From Sedimentisphaerales bacterium (GTDB taxonomy: Bacteria; Planctomycetota; Phycisphaerae; Sedimentisphaerales; SG8-4), in contig JAFGCA010000524.1 in assembly GCA_016932895.1 (NCBI GenBank), positions 1 through 6,571 of the forward strand: a stretch of 6,571 bases of DNA, written 5' to 3'. The position numbers and the translations under genes were made by a program. The notes under the pieces were generated by a model. That model did not search any database. It saw nothing but the letters and a program-made list of their open reading frames with translations, and was not told the origin of the DNA. How positions within the stretch are numbered: the first letter of the stretch is position 1; every line of letters begins with the position of its first letter. This document shows positions 1 through 5,604 of this stretch, in pieces.

Positions 1-122
1 ACTGACAACCAGCGAATCCTCCCTCCAAACCAAACAGTTCCCAGTCGCGTACTTGTGGGTAAAGACAAGGTCATGACCCGGCCTACGTGGATTAGCCACT
101 AGCCGACCGTCCTCACTCCTGG

Positions 123-145
123 CCCCTCTCCCAAAGGGAGAGGGG
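123..145. repeat. Perfect 10-bp palindrome, probable dispersed REP-like element and possible transcript end
   Basis: CCCCTCTCCC at 123-132 pairs perfectly with GGGAGAGGGG at 136-145 around an AAA loop (plus strand). With the flank CCTCACTCCTGG (111-122) it matches, from memory, a GC-rich element scattered in intergenic DNA of many environmental bacterial genomes, often seen translated as SPLPLGEGPGVR. Here it starts 9 bases after the stop codon of the last gene. The stem could stop or protect the transcript, but no T-run follows it on the minus strand, so a classical intrinsic terminator is not supported. Bases 1-110 hold nothing I can identify. Confidence 0.7.
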
Positions 146-154
146 AAGTGACCT

Positions 155-685
155 CTACCTGTTGCTCTTGCTTCGCTTGGCCTGCGAGCGGCCCATGCCC
201 ATGGGGGCGGGCACAGCCTCCTTGAGCGACTTGGGCTTGCGGTCGACCACGGCCAGTTGCGTCCGGGCACGTTCCAGACGATCGGCCAGCAGGCTGGCGA
301 TCTCGCTCATCAGGCGGAAGCCAAGCTGCGGATCTTCGTAGCACAGATGACGCAGACCGGCCGCGTCGATCGCCGCAAGCCGGGTCTCGCGGGTCGTTGT
401 ACCGACGCCGGAGGTCCGATGGGGCTCGACCAGAGCCGACCAGACGAGCAGGTCGCCGTCGATGAGCGTGTCGACCGTGACCATTTCTCCGCTGCCCAGC
501 GTGTACTTGATGTCTACCTCTCCCTTGAGGATGACGTAGAGCGTGTTGGCCGGATCATGCTCGTAGAACATGACCGTTCCGGCCGGCACCACGCGTTCCT
601 CGGCCAGCATCGCTATCTGCTTGAGACTCTCCTCCGCGATCGGCGCGAAGTACGCGTAGCGACGCAACACTTCCGGCGAAATCAT
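155..685 (-). CDS. Stand-alone cyclic-nucleotide-binding-fold (CRP N-domain-like) protein
   Basis: A 176-residue protein with one cNMP-binding beta-roll and no DNA-binding domain. Residues 1-30 (MISPEVLRRYAYFAPIAEES) match the helical lead-in of CRP-like sensors; VVPAGTVMFYEHDPANTLYVILKGEVDI is the typical roll core. The phosphate-binding cassette is altered: GDLLVWSALVEPHRTSGV takes the place of the FGE(L/I)ALL...RxA pattern, so binding of cAMP or cGMP is unproven. A helix follows (FRLMSEIASLLADRLERARTQL) and then a basic tail rich in Lys, Arg and Ser. There is no helix-turn-helix, so it is not a CRP/FNR regulator. The start at 685 is set by GGAGGTG with 7 bases between; an in-frame ATG at 703 lies upstream of that site and is rejected. 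It is on the same strand as the hydrogenase genes, 180 bases after mvhA. Similar proteins occur beside some soluble hydrogenase operons, so an allosteric or accessory role is possible but unproven. Confidence 0.85.
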   Translation of the reverse strand: MISPEVLRRYAYFAPIAEESLKQIAMLAEERVVPAGTVMFYEHDPANTLYVILKGEVDIKYTLGSGEMVTVDTLIDGDLLVWSALVEPHRTSGVGTTTRETRLAAIDAAGLRHLCYEDPQLGFRLMSEIASLLADRLERARTQLAVVDRKPKSLKEAVPAPMGMGRSQAKRSKSNR

Positions 686-865
686 AGTCGAACACCTCCA
701 CACGAGACCTGAAGACGAGAAAAGGAATATCAGAGAAACCTACCTAACGCGGTTCCCTGCTGATGGTTCGGTCAATCCAGTGTCCGCACGCCGTTTCTTT
801 TCGAGTGTCTATCTCCTGAGTTGCCTGGTTTCAAACTGGCAAAAATGTCAAGCGTGTTAACCGCC
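686..865 (-). other. Intergenic gap between mvhA and the cNMP-fold gene
   Basis: 180 bases with no convincing gene. It holds the cNMP ribosome site (693-699) and an imperfect hairpin at 821-842 (TTGCC pairing with GGCAA, plus GTT with AAC inside) about 25 bases past the mvhA stop. A 4-bp palindrome at 861-872 spans the mvhA stop. No run of T follows either hairpin on the minus strand, so neither is a standard terminator. A TTGACA box on the minus strand (845-850) has no fitting -10 box about 17 bases on. The hairpin could stabilise the 3' end of the hydrogenase mRNA; that is a guess. Confidence 0.4.
693..699 (-). promoter_or_regulatory. Ribosome binding site of the cNMP-fold gene
   Basis: GGAGGTG read on the minus strand, 7 bases before the ATG at 685. 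Sequence and spacing are identical to the mvhA site. It rules out the upstream in-frame ATG at 703, which would place the start before the site. Confidence 0.87.
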
Positions 866-2323
866 TTAGCGGATCTCTTGTACGAGTTGGTATTGGGGAT
901 CGTAAACCCGCACGACCAGCGGCATCCGGCCCAACAACTCGTGTGTCGCGCAGCCGTGGCACGGGTCGTACGCCCGGAAGGCCATTTCGACCAGGTTCAG
1001 AATCCCGTCGTCGATCTTGCCTTCGCGGATGACGCCCTTGGCCGCGCGGTCGACCGACATGGCGATCCGGGCGGCGTTGTTCTGGGTGGCCACGATCAGG
1101 TTGGCCCCGGTGATCACGCCCCGTTCGTCCGTCTGATAGTGATGGAACAACGTCCCACGCGGCGCCTCGATCACCGCGACGCCCTCGCGGGGCGTGGCCG
1201 TGGGGATCGTGCGGATGTTGGGGCTGATGATCTCCGGATCGTTGGCCAGGTTCTGCATCATCTCAGCCGCCGAGAGCATCTCGACCAGCCGGGCCCAATG
1301 GGTGGCCAGCGTGTGGTGGACCGGCTTGCCGCCGAGTGTCTCGAAATACTGCTCGTAGGCCGCCTGGGCCTTGGGCGTGGCCATCCCGTCGGCCGCGTTG
1401 AGCCGGGCCAGGGGAGCCACGGCATAAACACCGCTGTCAGGCCCCTCTTCAAAGCCCTTCCAGCCGATGTCCTTCAGGTAGCAGAACTTGATATAGCTCC
1501 ACGGCTCGACGTGCTCGGCCACGTGTTTCAGATAATCCTGAGCGGAGAATTTTAGGAACTCGTTCCCATTGGGGTCGACCACACGGAGTTGCCCGTCGTA
1601 GAAGTTCACTCGATTGTTCTCGTCGACCAGACCCATGTAATATGTCCGATGGGTGTAAGCGTCGGAGAGGATCAGGTCGACATAGCCCTGGTTGGCCAGG
1701 ACGACGTCGTTGAAGATCTTCAAGGAGAACTCGGCGAAATCGACCGCCTGGTTGGCCACGTCGATGCACCGGGCCTGGTCCTCGGCGGCCAGGGGTTTGG
1801 CCACGCCGCCGGGCAGGCCCAACACGGGGTGGATCACCTTGCCGCCGGCCAGGGAGATCAGCTCCCGGGCCATCCGCCGCATGGCGATCACCTTTTTGCT
1901 CACCTCGACGCCGACCTTGCCCACCACGCCCAGGATGTTCCGCTCGGCTTTCGGCGCGTCGGGTCCCACGACGAAGTCCGGCCCGCCGAGAAAATAGAAG
2001 TGCAGCGCATGGTCCTCGAACGTGAACGCGTTGTAGACCAATTCGCGGATCATGCGTCCCGCCGGGGGCGGCTGGACGTCGTACAGGTCGTCCAGCGCCT
2101 TGGCCGCGCACATGTGGTGGGCCGTGGGGCAGACGCCGCAGATGCGGGAGGTGATCTGGGGCATGTCCTCGGCCAGGCGGCCCTGGGCGAACCGTTCGAA
2201 CCCTCGCAGCTCGGGCACCTCGAAATAGGCCCGATCGACGTTCCCCTGGTCGTTCAGGAAGATGTCGATCTTCCCGTGGCCCTCCAGCCGCGTGATCGGA
2301 TCAATCGTGATCTGCTGGGGCAT
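866..2323 (-). CDS. mvhA: MvhA-type [NiFe]-hydrogenase large (catalytic) subunit
   Basis: A 485-residue catalytic subunit that would hold the NiFe(CN)2CO site for reversible H2 splitting. The N-terminus has ITIDPITRLEGHGKI. The L1 motif is RICGVC (C62, C65) and the L2 motif is DPCHGCATH (C455, C458, H461), giving all four metal-binding cysteines with no selenocysteine codon. The 24 residues after H461 (ELLGRMPLVV onward) match the tail removed by a maturation protease in this family; no protease or hyp gene is in the window. The frame stays open upstream to 3286, but that part is an Arg/Pro-rich shadow of mvhG. The ATG at 2323 is fixed by GGAGGTG with 7 bases between, and lies 2 bases after the mvhG stop. 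The protein acts with MvhG as a soluble heterodimer attached to MvhD. Alternative: a closely related group 3a or 3b enzyme, less likely given mvhD. Confidence 0.97.
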   Translation of the reverse strand: MPQQITIDPITRLEGHGKIDIFLNDQGNVDRAYFEVPELRGFERFAQGRLAEDMPQITSRICGVCPTAHHMCAAKALDDLYDVQPPPAGRMIRELVYNAFTFEDHALHFYFLGGPDFVVGPDAPKAERNILGVVGKVGVEVSKKVIAMRRMARELISLAGGKVIHPVLGLPGGVAKPLAAEDQARCIDVANQAVDFAEFSLKIFNDVVLANQGYVDLILSDAYTHRTYYMGLVDENNRVNFYDGQLRVVDPNGNEFLKFSAQDYLKHVAEHVEPWSYIKFCYLKDIGWKGFEEGPDSGVYAVAPLARLNAADGMATPKAQAAYEQYFETLGGKPVHHTLATHWARLVEMLSAAEMMQNLANDPEIISPNIRTIPTATPREGVAVIEAPRGTLFHHYQTDERGVITGANLIVATQNNAARIAMSVDRAAKGVIREGKIDDGILNLVEMAFRAYDPCHGCATHELLGRMPLVVRVYDPQYQLVQEIR

Positions 2324-2325
2324 CG

Positions 2326-3312
2326 TCAAGCACCTCCGTTTCCGTTGCTGGGAACCTTGCGAAAGAGGGTCGAGCCGGGCACGCTGTAGCGATAGAACGT
2401 CCCGGCCGGGTCGGGAATGGCTTGCATCACGGCGCGGACCTCTGCCGGTTCCTTGGGCGAGACCAACGACGCTGCGGACGACAGGACGGCCGCGCCCTGG
2501 TCGCGGACATGGCTCAAGGGACCCAGGCAGCCCGTGCAGGGCATGTTGCCCTCGATGCACGCATGGTCGCACCCGCTCCGCGTGGCCGGGCCCAGGCATA
2601 AAAGCCCTTGGGCCAACAGGCACGTCTCCGTGTCGATCTGGATCTCGTGTGGACGCTTGAATTGGGTGATGAACTGTTCCTCCGGCTTCGTGTCGACTCG
2701 AGGACAGTCGTGGCACTGGGCCATGTCCGGCGCGAGCACTGTGCCCGGCGGGGGCAGCTTGCCCTGGACGATCGCCGTGACCGCCTCGACGATCAGCTTC
2801 ACCGGCGGCGGACAGCCGGGCAGGTAGTAGTCGACCGGCACGACCTGGTCGAGCGTCAGGACCGAGCGGTCCAGGATGGGCAGTTCCACGCGGCCCTCGG
2901 GCACGTCGGTGAAGTGCCGCGGTCGGGTGCCCTCGGGGTTGACCGTGCTGAACAGCCCGTCGTCGTAAACCGTCGAGAGGATCGACTCGAGCGAATAGAG
3001 GTTGGCCAGGCCGGGGATACCGCCCGTGTGCGAACAGCTTCCGAACGCAACCAGCAGCTTGGACTTCTGCCGGCAGAGTTCGGCCATTTCTCGCTGTTCG
3101 GAGGTGCGGATCGCGCCGTTGACGAAACAGGCGTCCATCTGGCCGTCGGCCATCGCCTCGACGTCCGACCGCTTGAAGTCCATCGCGCAGGGCCAGAAGA
3201 CGATGTCGACCAGCTCGACTACGTCGAGGACACCTTCTGCGAGGTCGACAACGGCTTCCTCGCATCCTCCGCAGGATGCGCACCAATAGAATCCGACTTG
3301 GGGCTTGGACAT
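2326..3312 (-). CDS. mvhG: MvhG-type [NiFe]-hydrogenase small subunit
   Basis: A 328-residue small subunit of a cytoplasmic group 3 [NiFe]-hydrogenase, which carries electrons away from the NiFe site. The proximal [4Fe-4S] ligands are C11 and C14 (WCASCGGCEE), C93 (GSCSHTGG) and C167 (LPGCPPP). Eight further cysteines (C200, C203, C231, C239, C248, C252, C259, C262) are exactly enough for two more all-cysteine [4Fe-4S] clusters. There is no Tat signal peptide or membrane anchor, so the enzyme should be cytoplasmic. The length and three clusters separate it from the short single-cluster HoxY of NAD-linked group 3d enzymes and support an Mvh-like (3c) or Frh-like (3a) type; the adjacent mvhD favours 3c. 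The start at 3312 is preceded by AGAAGGA with 8 bases between. It overlaps mvhD by 94 bases and stops 2 bases before mvhA, so translational coupling with mvhA is likely. Confidence 0.96.
   Translation of the reverse strand: MSKPQVGFYWCASCGGCEEAVVDLAEGVLDVVELVDIVFWPCAMDFKRSDVEAMADGQMDACFVNGAIRTSEQREMAELCRQKSKLLVAFGSCSHTGGIPGLANLYSLESILSTVYDDGLFSTVNPEGTRPRHFTDVPEGRVELPILDRSVLTLDQVVPVDYYLPGCPPPVKLIVEAVTAIVQGKLPPPGTVLAPDMAQCHDCPRVDTKPEEQFITQFKRPHEIQIDTETCLLAQGLLCLGPATRSGCDHACIEGNMPCTGCLGPLSHVRDQGAAVLSSAASLVSPKEPAEVRAVMQAIPDPAGTFYRYSVPGSTLFRKVPSNGNGGA
2331..2337 (-). promoter_or_regulatory. Ribosome binding site of mvhA
   Basis: GGAGGTG read on the minus strand, 7 bases before the ATG at 2323. 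It lies inside the last codons of mvhG. It fixes the mvhA start, which cannot be set by an upstream stop codon because the frame is open for about 960 bases further. Confidence 0.88.
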
Positions 3313-3800
3313 GTTGGGGTTCCTTCTTCGACCGCGGTGGTCATTCCCGCGACCTTATGCACAGGCACCGGCTCCATTTTGAGCGGACCCAGACGCCGTA
3401 ACTGTTGGACCATTTCGTTGGTCACGTCACGCACCTTGTCGCCTTCGGAGGCCGAGATCCACTCCAGCCGCAGCCGCTCGGGCTCGATGCCGAACTGGCC
3501 GAGCATCTGGCGCAGAAGCTCGACGCGCCGAAGGCACTTGTAGTTGCCTTCCAGATAGTGGCAGTCGCCCGGGTGGCAACCACCGATCAACACCCCGTCG
3601 GCGCCCTGGCGGAAGGCGGCCAGGACGAACTGGGGATCGAGCCGCCCCGAACACATCAGCCGGACAACCCGCGTGTTGGGGGCGTAGTCCATCCGGGACG
3701 TCCCGGCCAGGTCCGAGGCGGTGTAGGTGCACCAATTGCAGAAAAACGCCACGATCCGGGGATCGTATCCGTTGGACTCCGAAGAGACGGGTTCAGACAT
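3219..3800 (-). CDS. mvhD: MvhD, hydrogenase [2Fe-2S] delta subunit with unusual C-terminal extension
   Basis: A 193-residue MvhD-family protein, which in methanogens carries one [2Fe-2S] cluster and passes electrons from MvhAG to HdrA. Family landmarks are IVAFFCNWCTYTASDLAG (C21, C24), RVVRLMCSGR (C50), GADGVLIGGCHPGDCHYLEGNYK (C75, C80) and C89. The ATG at 3800 lies inside the end of the HdrA-like gene (8-base overlap) with an AAGGG-type site 10 bases upstream; the frame stays open to 4013, but that part is a shadow of the HdrA-like gene. The recognisable family sequence ends near residue 142 (QQLRRLGPLKMEP). The last 45 or so residues look unrelated to MvhD and run 94 bases into mvhG in another frame. 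Both other frames have stops just before mvhG (TAA at 3355-3357, TGA at 3341-3343), so a small frameshift near the 3' end is possible. The function call is strong; the true C-terminus is uncertain. Confidence 0.92.
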   Translation of the reverse strand: MSEPVSSESNGYDPRIVAFFCNWCTYTASDLAGTSRMDYAPNTRVVRLMCSGRLDPQFVLAAFRQGADGVLIGGCHPGDCHYLEGNYKCLRRVELLRQMLGQFGIEPERLRLEWISASEGDKVRDVTNEMVQQLRRLGPLKMEPVPVHKVAGMTTAVEEGTPTCPSPKSDSIGAHPAEDARKPLSTSQKVSST

Positions 3801-5589
3801 AGCACATGATCCCTTCGATTTCGTCGAAAACCTGCCGGTTGGTAAACAATCGTTGGCTGGCCGCGCCCGAGGGGCACGACGCCACGCACGTGCCGCAGCC
3901 CTTGCAAAGGGCCTCGTCGACCACGGCGACCTGTTTCTCGGGGTCGCGCGAAATGGCCAAATAGGGGCACAGTGGAATGCACGTCTTGCAGCCGGAACAA
4001 AGCTCCTCGTCAATCGACGCGGTGCTCGGTTCCAGCTCGATCCGGCCGCAGTCGATCATCGCCAGGGCCTCGGCCGCCGCGGCGCCGGCCTGGGCAACGG
4101 TATCAGGAATGTCCTTGGGCCCCTGGCAGGCCCCGGCCAGGAATATCCCGTCGCTGGTGGTGTCCACCGGAGCGAGCTTGGGATGTTTCTCCGCGAAAAA
4201 GCCGTCAACGCTTTTGCACATCCCCAAAATCTGGGAAAGCTTATCGCTGTCGGCACCGGCCTTGATACCGGCGGAAAGAATGACCATGTCCAGCGGCACG
4301 CGCCGCACCAGGCCCAGCAGGGTATCCTCGCAGACTACTGTCAGCTTGCCCTCTTCCTCGGCGGAAGACGCAACATCCGTGATTTCAGCTACCTTGCCGC
4401 GGATAAAATTGACATCCTCCGACATCAGCCTCTTGTAGAACTCCTCGTAGCCCTTGCCGAACGCCCGCATGTCGATATAGAAATTATAGACTTCGGCGTC
4501 GGTCTTCTCCTTGACCAGGTGGGCGAACTTGAGCGAGTACATACAGCAGACACGGGAGCAGTAGACCTGGTGGTTTTCATCACGGCTGCCGACACAGTGT
4601 ACGATTCCCACGGATTTCGGCGGCTGGCCGTCGCTTTTCATCAGTTTTCCACCGGTAGGGCCGCTGGCGTGGCTGAGACGCTCGAACTCAAGGGCGGTAA
4701 TCACATTCGGCAGGCGGCCGTAGCCGTAACGGGGGATTTCCCGCGAGTCGAACATGTCGAAACCCGTGGCCATGATTATTGTCCCGACCTTGATTTCTCT
4801 GACCTCGTCTTCTGCCTTATGGTCGATAGCTTCGGCTTCGCAGTTGTCCTCGCATACCTTGCAGCCTTCGGTCTTGAAATGCATGCAGGTTTTCTGATCG
4901 ATCACCGGCACCCTGGGTACCGCCTGCGGAAACTGCAGGTAGATCGGTTTGCGGTTCATCAGCCCCTGTTCGTACTCGAAGGGGATGTTCACCGGGCTCC
5001 TGTCGGTGATATGTCCCTGTCGGATCGAGCCGGTGGGACAGATCGACTCGCAGGCGCCGCAGAGACGGCAGTCGTCGCTGGGCTCACGGAAAGGAGTGGT
5101 CACCGTGCGGTAGCCGCCCCTGCCTTCGAAAGCCAGGGCTCCCACTTTCATTACATCGTCGCAGATCCGCACGCACATGCCGCAGAGGATACATTCTCCG
5201 CCTTCTCCCACCAGGCAGCTCTGACTGGCCTTGGGCCGGTCGAAACGGCTTTCGTTGATACCCAGTTCGGCCGCCAACTCGATTACGGGTTCGGAATGCG
5301 GGCAGCGGGCCAGCATCAACTCGGCCAGGATGCGCCGGATCTTGAGGACTTTCTCGGTCTTGGTAGCCACTTCCATACCTTCGGACACCGGAAGAGTGCA
5401 ACTGGTGAATAATCTGGTACGGTTCCGCTGGGTTACCTCGACAATACAGAACCGGCAGGCCCCATACGGGGGCAGTGATTCATGGTGGCAGAGAGTCGGA
5501 ATATGGATGCCTGCGGACCTGGCTGCCTCAAGCACAGTCTGCCCGGGAGGGCTTTCCACCTTTCTGCCGTCGATGGTAAGTTTAACCAT
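3793..5589 (-). CDS. hdrA: NuoG-HdrA chimeric iron-sulfur protein (HdrA-like, lacking the N-terminal FAD-binding segment)
   Basis: A 598-residue electron-transfer protein. Residues 1-80 are a NuoG/HydA-like [2Fe-2S] ferredoxin domain (C34, C45, C48, C64). Residues 130-190 carry two [4Fe-4S] motifs (C133/136/139/143 and C174/177/180/184). The His-Cys cluster motif usual between these domains in NuoG is not intact; only C96, H98 and C125 remain. From about residue 200 the sequence is HdrA: NRKPIYLQFPQAVP, C235/243/246/250, ATGFDMFD, YGYGRLPNVITALEFERL, ASGPTGG, CVGSRD, YCSRVCCMY, YIDMRAFGKGYEEFY, then GIFLAGACQGPKDIP. Residues 531-572 hold two more [4Fe-4S] motifs. The GGGIAG-like N-terminal flavin motif of standard HdrA is absent, so flavin binding is doubtful. 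Start: ATG preceded by AGAGGG with 7 bases between. It overlaps mvhD by 8 bases. By context it should link MvhD to the NuoF-like subunit. The family assignment is firm; the electron route is inferred. Confidence 0.92.
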   Translation of the reverse strand: MVKLTIDGRKVESPPGQTVLEAARSAGIHIPTLCHHESLPPYGACRFCIVEVTQRNRTRLFTSCTLPVSEGMEVATKTEKVLKIRRILAELMLARCPHSEPVIELAAELGINESRFDRPKASQSCLVGEGGECILCGMCVRICDDVMKVGALAFEGRGGYRTVTTPFREPSDDCRLCGACESICPTGSIRQGHITDRSPVNIPFEYEQGLMNRKPIYLQFPQAVPRVPVIDQKTCMHFKTEGCKVCEDNCEAEAIDHKAEDEVREIKVGTIIMATGFDMFDSREIPRYGYGRLPNVITALEFERLSHASGPTGGKLMKSDGQPPKSVGIVHCVGSRDENHQVYCSRVCCMYSLKFAHLVKEKTDAEVYNFYIDMRAFGKGYEEFYKRLMSEDVNFIRGKVAEITDVASSAEEEGKLTVVCEDTLLGLVRRVPLDMVILSAGIKAGADSDKLSQILGMCKSVDGFFAEKHPKLAPVDTTSDGIFLAGACQGPKDIPDTVAQAGAAAAEALAMIDCGRIELEPSTASIDEELCSGCKTCIPLCPYLAISRDPEKQVAVVDEALCKGCGTCVASCPSGAASQRLFTNRQVFDEIEGIMCYV

Positions 5590-5604
5590 GGTTTAACCCT
5601 CTAT

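Noticed and set aside
99..344. Minus-strand 81-residue frame at the left end
   Set aside because: It overlaps the cNMP-fold gene in another frame and includes the translated palindrome (SPLPLGEGPGVR), a known false-gene pattern of that repeat.
845..850. TTGACA box as a promoter for the cNMP-fold gene
   Set aside because: No TATAAT-like sequence at 16-18 bases downstream on the minus strand; a single box alone is not enough.
861..872. CCGC/GCGG hairpin over the mvhA stop as a terminator
   Set aside because: The stem is only 4 bp and there is no following T-run.
821..2389. Plus-strand open frames opposite mvhA (821-1555 and 1589-2389)
   Set aside because: His/Asp/Val/Gly-rich shadow translations of the mvhA complement with no domain signature and no convincing ribosome site.
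2324..3286. An 806-residue reading frame that would extend MvhA upstream through mvhG
   Set aside because: The extra residues are Arg/Pro/Gly-rich with no family motifs, lie antiphase over a clear small subunit, and a strong ribosome site sets the start at 2323.
2608..3543. Plus-strand 311-residue frame opposite mvhG and mvhD
   Set aside because: Antisense shadow; the minus strand carries complete hydrogenase cluster motifs over the same bases.
3801..4013. Upstream extension of mvhD to an ATG at 4013
   Set aside because: The extra residues are Arg/Ala-rich and overlap the ferredoxin domain of the preceding gene in another frame; the MvhD family start is at or near 3800.
3727..5412. Plus-strand 561-residue open frame opposite the NuoG-HdrA gene
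   Set aside because: It shows no recognisable motif and lies opposite a gene with many conserved cysteine motifs; long antisense frames are expected in GC-rich coding DNA.
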